Translations under genes and position numbers: made by a program
Assembly: GCA_023664325.1 (NCBI GenBank)
Contig: JAMPFS010000001.1
Span: forward strand, 24,420 to 80,461
DNA length: 56,042 nucleotides
From: Clostridium sp.
GTDB lineage: Bacteria; Bacillota; Clostridia; Lachnospirales; Lachnospiraceae
Direction: 5' to 3'
Notes under the pieces: model-generated
Told to the model about the DNA's origin: nothing
The model's input: the letters and a program-made list of their open reading frames with translations, nothing else
The model's database searches: none
Shown: positions 17,549 to 23,561 of the stretch, one piece after another
Layout: the number at the start of each line of letters is the position of its first letter
How positions within the stretch are numbered: the first letter of the stretch is position 1

Positions 17549-17719
17549 TTATTTTTTTGATTGTTGGTTTTTCTTCTTGCTTGGATGCATGCTGTTATCA
17601 ATTTCCTTTGCTTTCTTATTCAATCTATCTCGCACCTGCTTCTCTATTAATGTAAAATCTTCTTTGGTAATATCGACTTCTACTGTTGCCTTGCTCCCAC
17701 AAGGATCATATAACTTCAT
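17549..17719 (-). CDS. small basic hypothetical protein, 56 residues
   Basis: Starts MKLYDPCGSKATVEVDITKED and ends in a lysine-rich tail (HPSKKKNQQSKK). GAAAGGAGATC lies upstream of the ATG. One amphipathic helix (TLIEKQVRDRLNKKAKEID) is predicted. It lies between the methyltransferase leader and the divergent brnT. Function unknown; the basic tail could bind nucleic acid. Confidence 0.6.
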   Translation of the reverse strand: MKLYDPCGSKATVEVDITKEDFTLIEKQVRDRLNKKAKEIDNSMHPSKKKNQQSKK

Positions 17720-17850
17720 GATTTTGATCTCCTTTCATCATTTATGGGTATATCATATCATTTTTGTGTATTTTGATTTATTTGCAGACTTTTGGTCATG
17801 ATGAGCAGAAGTCAATCGGTTATAACACTTGATAAAATGTATATTGGGCA

Positions 17851-17879
17851 TTGACGTATAATTAAAATCTAATTATAAT
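17851..17879 (+). promoter_or_regulatory. brnTA promoter
   Basis: -35 TTGACG, 17-bp spacer, -10 TATAAT. The -10 box ends one base before an ATG at 17880, and a second in-frame ATG lies at the expected start of transcription (17886). Confidence 0.75.
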
Positions 17880-17885
17880 ATGATT

Positions 17886-18203
17886 ATGGATAAAATAAAT
17901 TTTGAGTGGGATGAAAACAAAAACCAAATCAACAAAAAGAAGCACGGGATTGATTTTGACGAAGCAAAGACGGTTTTTTATGATGACAATGCAATTCTGT
18001 TCGATGATCCGGAACACTCTATGGAGGAAGAGCGTTTTTTGATAATTGGGATTTCAGAACATGAAAATCTATGTATTGTGAGTCATTGTTACCGTTCAAG
18101 GGATAATATTATTAGAATCATCTCGGCAAGAAAAGCAACTAAAAATGAAACAAGGACATATAACCAATATTCAGGAGGCGACATTTATGGAAAAGGAATA
18201 TGA
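17886..18203 (+). CDS. brnT: BrnT-type ribonuclease toxin
   Basis: 105 residues from ATG 17886, or 107 from ATG 17880. BrnT family signature INFEWDENKNQINKKKHGIDFDEAKTVF, then EERFLIIGISEHENLCIVSHCYR and the C-terminal IIRIISARKATKNETRTY. BrnT is a RelE-fold RNase that cuts RNA and stops growth; BrnA neutralises it and represses the operon. I favour 17886 because the -10 box would place transcription there, making a leaderless message. Overlaps brnA by 17 nt. It probably stabilises the element. Confidence 0.92.
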   Translation: MDKINFEWDENKNQINKKKHGIDFDEAKTVFYDDNAILFDDPEHSMEEERFLIIGISEHENLCIVSHCYRSRDNIIRIISARKATKNETRTYNQYSGGDIYGKGI

Positions 18204-18402
18204 TATTAAAAATCTGAACCCACGAAAAAATCCGTATTCCAAAAGGCTAAAGCAACAGGTGACAATCAATATTGACCGTGATACGATTGAATATTTCAAA
18301 TCGCAGAGTGAAAAAGCTGGCATACCATACCAAACCTTAATCAATCTATATCTCTCGGATTGTGCAAAACAGAAAAAGCAGTTACAAATGTCATGGAAAT
18401 AA
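18187..18402 (+). CDS. brnA: BrnA-type antitoxin
   Basis: 71 residues from ATG 18187 (AGGAGG 8 nt upstream). C-terminal ribbon-helix-helix: KQQVTINIDRDTIEYFKSQSEKAGIPYQTLINLYLSDCAK. BrnA binds BrnT with its N-terminal part and the operon promoter with the RHH domain. The frame starts inside the brnT 3' end, the usual arrangement of this pair. A clear terminator follows. Confidence 0.92.
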   Translation: MEKEYDIKNLNPRKNPYSKRLKQQVTINIDRDTIEYFKSQSEKAGIPYQTLINLYLSDCAKQKKQLQMSWK

Positions 18403-18411
18403 TGGCATTCA

Positions 18412-18440
18412 TATAAAAAGCCGCCAATGGCGGCTTTTTT
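18412..18440 (+). terminator. brnTA terminator
   Basis: AAAGCCGCC, ATG-loop, GGCGGCTTTTTT. It lies 6 bp from the 3' end of the convergent tmRNA gene. The opposite strand carries an AAAAA/TTTTT pair too, so it may serve both. Confidence 0.85.
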
Positions 18441-18448
18441 GTAAATAG

Positions 18449-18836
18449 TGGACCAGAGGGGAGTCGAACCCCTGTCCGAAATACTCTGTCAAAGATTTCT
18501 ACATGTTTATCTTATTCGTATACTGTCATTATGCCGGAATAAGCAAACCTATAATCACAGACTGGTAAGTTTGGCTTACCCTTATCTCTTAACAGTTTGA
18601 TTAATAAGGGGCAACCGCTATTTTTCACCCTTCAAGATACAGCGGTGATACTTAAAGGATTTACGCATAGATAAAATCTACACTTGCTGCATACGCTGCA
18701 GTCTGTACTCTATTACGCTGCAGTCTGTACTCTATAATCGTTAGCGATTATTGTTTGGCATCGGATTTACGTGGTGTCTGCCGTCCACGACATGCTTGGC
18801 TTTTCCATTGTACCCCGTCGAAACCGGTACTGGCCC
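18449..18836 (-). ncRNA. ssrA: tmRNA (transfer-messenger RNA) carried by the mobile element
   Basis: 388 nt. The 5' end GGGCCAGTACCGGTTTCGAC and the 3' end GGGGTTCGACTCCCC then CTGGTCCA form the tRNA-like domain; GGGCCAG pairs with CTGGTCC (7 bp, one G-U) and GGTTCGACTCC gives the T-arm. CCA is not encoded (CTA follows). The reading frame appears to be GCT AAC GAT TAT and onward, giving a tag ANDYRVQTAA then TAA TAG at 18713. tmRNA with SmpB rescues stalled ribosomes. It lies between brnTA and a decayed gene, well inside the int-xis element; no smpB or rnr is adjacent. It is probably a second copy beside a host ssrA. Confidence 0.9.
18692..18735. repeat. perfect 22-bp tandem duplication at the tmRNA tag stop
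   Basis: 18692-18713 and 18714-18735 are identical. On the RNA strand the unit begins ATAGAGTACAGACTG. The junction between the copies makes the TAA TAG stop pair of the tag frame. Confidence 0.95.
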
Positions 18837-18878
18837 TTAATTATTTATTACTGATAATAATATGGTATATTCTTAGAG

Positions 18879-18913
18879 GGGATACAGAATCGTATCCCCG
18901 CCAGCTCCACCAC
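18879..18913 (+). other. perfect hairpin followed by an ssrA-3'-end-like string
   Basis: GGGGATAC-AGAATC-GTATCCCC (8-bp stem) and then GCCAGCTCCACCA. CCCGCCAGCTCCACCA (18898-18913) equals, as I recall it, the 3' end of the E. coli tmRNA gene, a common integrase target. There is no T-arm or matching 5' half on this strand, so it is not a second tmRNA. It may be an old attachment site. The rest of the gap up to 19221 shows nothing I can support. Confidence 0.4.
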
Positions 18914-19221
18914 CTGTTTAAATAATAAACAGAAACAAATGCACTATCCCCTCAACCTATCTTTCTACTCTTGGGAAGTTGAACACCGGCCTGTTGTCTT
19001 CTTGATATGCCATAACACTTTTAGCGTAGGCTTGCTTATGTGTTACATTACTCATACCAATAGCGCATTTATCATATATGCGGACTTTCTTCTCTTTCTT
19101 CTTTTACTTTTGCCCGCTTTTGCCTTTTCATAATTTTTTTATATTCGCATTTTTCTCATTTTTCCTTATTTTATCCGCTAACCGTCTGAATACACCGTCA
19201 GCCTCAAAATCGTTGCAAGGC

Positions 19222-19556
19222 TCATGAACATCTCTCCTTTATTTTCTTTTCTCTCGGCGCATTGGCGTGCCTGGGCGGTTCACATGCAAATTTGTACAGT
19301 GATGGCTGCCCGTCTTTATTTTTCTTGGTTTTGATGATTCTTGTCTCTCTGACAATTTGTTTATAACCAACTAAGATATCATCTTCATCACACTGGTAAT
19401 AGACCTGGATGCTGCCGAAGCCGATTTTTTTTCTTAATAATTCTATGGCTTCTTTCTGGGACTTGGCCCGACACGATACCGGCCTGCTGTATTTCTCTGG
19501 CGGGACGGTCTTCTATAATTGTCTACCAATAAAATATAATTGTTTACCGGCTTCAT
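19222..19556 (-). pseudogene. frameshifted small gene of unknown function
   Basis: A good AAAGGAG site and ATG open MKPVNNYILLVDNYR; after that the reading frame must shift by -1 near 19511 to continue KTVPPEKYSRPVSC, then AKSQKEAIELLRKKIGFGSI, YYQCDEDDILVGYKQIVRET and a basic end (total about 111 codons). Without a shift the frame stops after 37 codons. There is no slippery heptamer at the break, so mutation or a sequencing error is likelier than programmed shifting. No family recognised. Confidence 0.55.
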
Positions 19557-19631
19557 GGGATTTAACTCCTTTCCTTTGATTTGTAAACTTATCTTATCAC
19601 TTATATAAAGAGAAGTTATTTTGCAGAAAAA

Positions 19632-20669
19632 TCACATGGCATCTTCGTTCTCAAGATCCGGCAGTTCGATTATTTTATTGAGCAGCTTACTGCACATTAC
19701 TCTTAAAAAACCTGCCACATTAGCATATTCCGGTTTATTAGGGATGTAACAGTTTTCTCCAAATACCGTTCTGATTTCATTCTTTAATAATTCAGAAGTG
19801 CCTCCGATAAATACCAGATCCATAAAGTCAAGTGACCAGTGCTTTGCATCACAGCATCTTTTGATCTGCTTTACATGGTCTATCAGGTAATTGCTGATTA
19901 ATTCTTTGCTCTTTTCCTCGATTTCCTTATTTGGCCTGTTTGGAACCAGTTTTCGGTTTTCTGCCGGCTGTTTTAATACTTTGGCAACATAATTAATATC
20001 ACACCTGCTGAATGCTGAAGATAATTCCTGGCTTAACCCATTAATCAGAATATTCCCGCCCAGCTCATCCGTAAGGCTGTATTGCCTGTCCAACTCCCGG
20101 TTATTCCAGCAGGTACAGTTTATATTCAGGTTTCCAAGGTCAATGACTGCTACCGTCCCATTACTCAATGGAGCGATCTTTCTTAAAAATAATGCTCCCT
20201 GACTCTCCGGATATACATGCTTTGATACAATCTTAAAGGTTTTCACAACAGCTCCTTTTTCGGAATCAATCATTATCTTTACAGGAATATTCCCATCCGG
20301 AAGCAGGTATTTTTTATATTCCACTCTCTTGTCAACATTTTCCCATTCCTTAATTGGCATGCCTAATGAAACATGCACTTCATCATTATTTTCTACAGAC
20401 ATTGCGATTGCCGTAAGAATGCATACCTTATGTATCTCCGTAGCTTTATTTGTATCCAGTTCGGCTTCCTGCAAAGCCCCATTCCCCACCTTATAAACCT
20501 TGCTGTCAATCTCTGCAATGACTGTGGATTTTTCAAGCGCATCATCCAGAAAGTTTCCTTCACTTATCTTTGTCCTGAATTTTTTAAAGGATACATTATC
20601 GCTCTTGGCATCATATACCGCAATCTTTGTCGCATATTTGCCACTGTCTACTGCTACATATCTTTCCAT
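19632..20669 (-). CDS. parM: ParM/StbA-like plasmid-segregation actin
   Basis: 345 residues. Actin-fold ATPase motifs: phosphate-1 VAVDSGKYATKIAVYD, phosphate-2 VAVIDLGNLNINC, adenosine motif DLVFIGGTSELL. ParM-type proteins polymerise into filaments that push DNA copies apart with a ParR adaptor bound to parC. No ParR-like gene follows (a partner could be elsewhere or replaced), and the element already has ParAB. GGAGG 8 nt before the ATG. Palindromic DNA lies in the upstream gap. Confidence 0.85.
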   Translation of the reverse strand: MERYVAVDSGKYATKIAVYDAKSDNVSFKKFRTKISEGNFLDDALEKSTVIAEIDSKVYKVGNGALQEAELDTNKATEIHKVCILTAIAMSVENNDEVHVSLGMPIKEWENVDKRVEYKKYLLPDGNIPVKIMIDSEKGAVVKTFKIVSKHVYPESQGALFLRKIAPLSNGTVAVIDLGNLNINCTCWNNRELDRQYSLTDELGGNILINGLSQELSSAFSRCDINYVAKVLKQPAENRKLVPNRPNKEIEEKSKELISNYLIDHVKQIKRCCDAKHWSLDFMDLVFIGGTSELLKNEIRTVFGENCYIPNKPEYANVAGFLRVMCSKLLNKIIELPDLENEDAM

Positions 20670-20805
20670 GTGATTTCCTCCATGTTTTATATTTTATAAA
20701 GTTATTAATTTTTAATATTGAAAATTTTGTATCCAATCATATTAGTTCCCTATGGTGCAATGCCGGATGCGGCATTTACTTGCATATCCATTCTTAATTA
20801 AATTT

Positions 20806-20823
20806 TTATTCGTATACGAATAA
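20806..20823. promoter_or_regulatory. 18-bp perfect palindrome upstream of parM
   Basis: TTATTCGTATACGAATAA, 137 bp before the parM start. A second, smaller hairpin (AATGCCG/CGGCATT) lies at 20759-20776. This could be an operator or part of a centromere-like site. Confidence 0.55.
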
Positions 20824-20887
20824 TCGTGTGTAATCAGCATTGTTTTATCTCCCTTCTGTCTTAAAATACGAGTTTCATTGCTACAAA

Positions 20888-21367
20888 TCAATCAGCGAAG
20901 CAATCAATTTCCGAGTATCCAAAAGGCTCTGTATAGTCATTTGTATTCATTGTTCTAACCGTATTTTCTACACACAATTTTCCATCTTCTAATGCAACTC
21001 TAAGTCCGTCTTTTTGAACATTGCGAATTGCTTTTTCAATCTCTTTTATCCGTAATGATGCATCATATTTTGCACTACTACTCAACATATTGGAATTATC
21101 CTCATAATAATCAAACATATTTGCCTCTCTCCTTGAAAAACCTGATTTTATTTCGTCAAACACCTCAACATCACCATAATTACAATATGATACTAAATAC
21201 AAATTTTCATTATGTTGATGATCTTTATATCTTTCAAAAGTCCTTTTTGCAATATCGTCAAGATATTCTCCAGCATTTCCATCTGTTTCCATCAATATAT
21301 GTTTAGGAAAATTCCAATCTTTACATCCTACACATATTATCATGGCATGTTTTATTATTTTGCTCAT
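20888..21367 (-). CDS. hypothetical element protein
   Basis: 159 residues, AAGGAG upstream. Begins MSKIIKHAMIICVGCKDWNFPKHILMETDGNAGEYL and has an acidic/aromatic middle (NMFDYYEDNSNML) and a helix RIKEIEKAIRNVQKDGLRV. Soluble. It is preceded by a 56-residue gene and one of 92 residues on the same strand with gaps under 45 bp, so the three probably form one unit. No family recognised. Confidence 0.6.
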   Translation of the reverse strand: MSKIIKHAMIICVGCKDWNFPKHILMETDGNAGEYLDDIAKRTFERYKDHQHNENLYLVSYCNYGDVEVFDEIKSGFSRREANMFDYYEDNSNMLSSSAKYDASLRIKEIEKAIRNVQKDGLRVALEDGKLCVENTVRTMNTNDYTEPFGYSEIDCFAD

Positions 21368-21402
21368 GTCATTTTCTCCTTTTCTTCGATAAAAACCTGA
21401 TT

Positions 21403-21573
21403 TCAGTCCTTTTTCAATTCAAACCCATAGTTACAAAAGCCTGTCTCATCTGATATATAATCCGATATTTCCTCTTCATCTGTTATGCCGTCCGGGATTT
21501 CTATTTCTTCCGGTAATTCTTCTAACAGTGCTATATCTCCATCTGTGTCCCATTTAATATTTGTTGCTTTCAT
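21403..21573 (-). CDS. 56-residue acidic protein, paralogue of the 40293 gene
   Basis: MKATNIKWDTDGDIALLEEL at the start, DETGFCNYGFELKKD at the end. It is almost identical to the protein at 40293-40460 over the first 30 residues. The sequence is strongly acidic (ELPEEIEIPDGITDEEE). AGGAGG precedes the ATG. This short family is one I recall as common in Lachnospiraceae mobile DNA, with no assigned function. Position: between two other small element genes. Confidence 0.75.
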   Translation of the reverse strand: MKATNIKWDTDGDIALLEELPEEIEIPDGITDEEEISDYISDETGFCNYGFELKKD

Positions 21574-21614
21574 GTTTTTATCCTCCTGTCTGAAATTGTG
21601 TTTTTATTGACATT

Positions 21615-21893
21615 TTAAATTTTAAATTCTATTATTCTTCCACTTTCAAGAAGTAAATATTCATCACAACTATTTGCAATTTGCTCCCCTAATGCAGAAT
21701 AATCAAGGACAGACTCTATATGATGATCAAGTGTACCAACCACATTATCAATGTAATTACTTCCCAAATCAAAAGCAGTGTCAAATATTCCAACAATTAT
21801 TATATCTTCCTCTGTTACATTTTCTCTAAAGTTTGATAAAAGTTCATCAACCTCTTGTTCCCATATTCCTTGTTCTATTAAATATTTTTTCAT
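21615..21893 (-). CDS. small acidic hypothetical protein
   Basis: 92 residues: MKKYLIEQGIWEQEVDELLSNF, IVGIFDTAFDLGSNYIDN, SALGEQIANSCDEYLLLESG. The end has the layout of the tail of the 12021 protein (a LG-x-x-I/L segment, acidic residues and SGRI), so both could be related to ArdA-type antirestriction tails; this is a weak inference. GGAAAGGAAAG lies upstream of the ATG. Confidence 0.55.
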   Translation of the reverse strand: MKKYLIEQGIWEQEVDELLSNFRENVTEEDIIIVGIFDTAFDLGSNYIDNVVGTLDHHIESVLDYSALGEQIANSCDEYLLLESGRIIEFKI

Positions 21894-21929
21894 AATTTTA
21901 TTCTTTCCTTTCCACTTAAAATCATTATT

Positions 21930-22130
21930 TCAATTAACGTACTCTGTTCTATAATCATCATAAGAAAACTTAACAACTCCATTTTCTGTGATTGTTATGT
22001 GCATTACTGAATACCCCTCTCTTTTACTGTCAACCCATTCGACAAATACTCCGATTCCTTTGCCATCATCAACACTTGCCTTTTCATTTACCTGTATTAT
22101 ATTCTTTTGCCCGAAGATGATTTTTTTACG
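21930..22130 (-). pseudogene. open frame without a start codon, likely gene remnant
   Basis: 67 codons stay open (IIFGQKNIIQVNEKAS, GIGVFVEWVDSKREGYSVM, then YDDYRTEYVN stop), protein-like in composition. No ATG, GTG or TTG with a binding site is in frame before the middle. It is divergent from the 22213 gene. It reads as the 3' part of a gene whose start was lost. Confidence 0.35.
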
Positions 22131-22153
22131 AAAAAAAATATTTGCAAAATAAA

Positions 22154-22182
22154 TTGAGAAATATAAAATGATATACTATAAT
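22154..22182 (+). promoter_or_regulatory. sigma-70 promoter of the 22213 gene
   Basis: -35 TTGAGA, 17-bp spacer, -10 TATAAT. It is a conventional promoter, unlike the motif-bearing upstream regions of many other element genes. Confidence 0.75.
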
Positions 22183-22212
22183 CAAGAAAACAAAGAAAGA
22201 GGTGTTTATCTT

Positions 22213-22482
22213 ATGTCATTTGAAAAACGGGAAAACTTTAAATACACGGCTTTATCTTCAGGCAATAATCTTTTCTATGCTGCTGAATTTAAGGATAACA
22301 ATGTAGAAATATTTTCAGGTACAGAAGAAGCTTTGATCAACCAAGGGTTTTCTAAAGACCAAATAGATGATAACTTAAATCATTTAGAATCCTCTATTAT
22401 TAGTTTTTTATCGAATGCCAAATTAAGAAAAATGACTGCCGAACAATTGTATCATAAAATTAGAAAGAAAGAAGAAGCTTGA
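22213..22482 (+). CDS. hypothetical protein, 89 residues
   Basis: Starts MSFEKRENFKYTALSSGNNLFYAAEF; GAGGTG 8 nt upstream decides this ATG over one 45 nt earlier. Predicted alpha/beta, with GTEEALINQGFSKDQIDDNL and a basic C-terminus AEQLYHKIRKKEEA. One of the few rightward genes in this half of the element, with its own promoter and terminator. No family recognised. Confidence 0.65.
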   Translation: MSFEKRENFKYTALSSGNNLFYAAEFKDNNVEIFSGTEEALINQGFSKDQIDDNLNHLESSIISFLSNAKLRKMTAEQLYHKIRKKEEA

Positions 22483-22522
22483 CAGATCAACCAGATTAAG
22501 AACTAATAGGCAATCGCCATCA

Positions 22523-22568
22523 AAAAGCCAGCGTGAAAAGCATTTATGCCTTTCACGCTGTTTTTTTT
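22523..22568 (+). terminator. terminator of the 22213 gene
   Basis: CAGCGTGAAA pairs with TTTCACGCTG across a short loop, then TTTTTTTT. It also faces the convergent 22583 gene. Confidence 0.85.
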
Positions 22569-22582
22569 GCATTTGCAATTTT

Positions 22583-23035
22583 TCACTCATTTTGGGATCT
22601 GACATCTGGATCATATCCTTCCGGATAAGGATAAGCATTTGCAAGATAAAAATAACCTGTTTTTTGCTGTTTGCGGAGAATAATTACAAATTCTTTGCAA
22701 TCTGCAAAGATATCTTTATCTTTATTATAACTTCTTCCTTTTATTCCATCCGGGAGTCCCACTGTTTGGATCAAATAATCTTCATAATCATTATCGTCCT
22801 TGATCCATTGTTTTAAAAACGAAAACTTGCTTTGTGTTTCATTTTCTATAGTATGTTTTATCATGAACCATAGATCGAATGCTGAATCACATATAAACGT
22901 ACTTGCTATATCAAGCTTTCTATTTGCCAATGAATGATCAGACAGATTCATATGCCGATTAATAATATGAGTGATTGACTCAAGTCCAAAATGGAGTTGA
23001 AAATTTTCAAAACTGCTAAAATTTGTATATGCCAT
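22583..23035 (-). CDS. hypothetical protein with possible nuclease-toxin-like fold
   Basis: 150 residues from ATG 23035 (GGAAGGTG upstream). FGLESITHIINRHMN near the N-terminus and YNKDKDIFADCKEFVIILRKQ then GYFYLANAYPYP near the end recall the layout of barnase/EndoU/colicin-like phage nuclease (PBECR-type) domains, in which an early histidine and a late aromatic strand flank the site. This is resemblance only. There is no immunity-like partner that I recognise; the 23107 gene lies 71 bp upstream on the same strand. Confidence 0.5.
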   Translation of the reverse strand: MAYTNFSSFENFQLHFGLESITHIINRHMNLSDHSLANRKLDIASTFICDSAFDLWFMIKHTIENETQSKFSFLKQWIKDDNDYEDYLIQTVGLPDGIKGRSYNKDKDIFADCKEFVIILRKQQKTGYFYLANAYPYPEGYDPDVRSQNE

Positions 23036-23106
23036 TTGCACACACCTTCCTTCCATGTAAAATAAAAAGACCTGCAATGGCATTTCGCACATTACAGGCT
23101 GTAAAA

Positions 23107-23427
23107 TTAAATTTCCGAAAATTTCTTTTGATCTCTGTGCAGAGATCGGAATATCCGTTGCCCGCCAATCAACCTTGCAAACTTTTGGGGCTGCATCATT
23201 GTCCGGTAACTGATTACTGGAGCTTCCGGATGTGAAGATGTTTTTCTCTGTATTTCACAGTCGATATCATCTATTAATTCCTTAAATCTTCCTCTTGAAA
23301 TGTCCATTTTTGCCTCAAAAAAATTAAGACCATCATTTTCAAGGCATATTTCATATTCAAGCCCATCTCTTTTACAGACAAACTTAAATTCAGCTAATTT
23401 ATTTTTATAAATTCTGTATGTGCGCAT
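23107..23427 (-). CDS. hypothetical protein, 106 residues
   Basis: Begins MRTYRIYKNKLAEFKFVCKRDG with GGAGGG 6-7 nt before the ATG. Basic, with DISRGRFKELIDDIDCEIQRK and FARLIGGQRIFRSLHRDQKK. The element motif (23457-23470) lies 17 nt before its binding site. It may be transcribed with the 22583 gene. No family recognised. Confidence 0.6.
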   Translation of the reverse strand: MRTYRIYKNKLAEFKFVCKRDGLEYEICLENDGLNFFEAKMDISRGRFKELIDDIDCEIQRKTSSHPEAPVISYRTMMQPQKFARLIGGQRIFRSLHRDQKKFSEI

Positions 23428-23456
23428 TATATTCCCTCCTATTTTTCATTTTTGTT

Positions 23457-23470
23457 CATTAATAAAATAG
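23457..23470 (-). promoter_or_regulatory. element motif upstream of the 23107 gene
   Basis: Minus strand CTATTTTATTAATG, 17 nt before GGAGGG; directly after the terminator of the pcfJ-like gene. Confidence 0.6.
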
Positions 23471-23471
23471 C

Positions 23472-23507
23472 AAAAAGGGGAGTCCTAAATTAACCTTCCC
23501 CTTTTTG
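23472..23507 (-). terminator. terminator of the pcfJ-like gene
   Basis: AAAAAGGGGA on both strands: AAAAAGGGGAAGG and TCCCCTTTTT form the stem, with the T-run on the minus strand. Confidence 0.8.
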
Positions 23508-23561
23508 AGCAATATTTCTTACATCTTTACGGCTAAAATCATATTCTGTATTTTAGCTGTG

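Noticed and set aside
18879..18913. A second tmRNA on the plus strand ending CAGCTCCACCA
   Set aside because: No T-loop and no matching 5' half; the upstream DNA is the antisense of the leftward tmRNA.
19139..19200. Short basic leftward ORF starting MKRQKRAKVKEEREE
   Set aside because: Only 19 codons, no ribosome binding site, AT-rich background.
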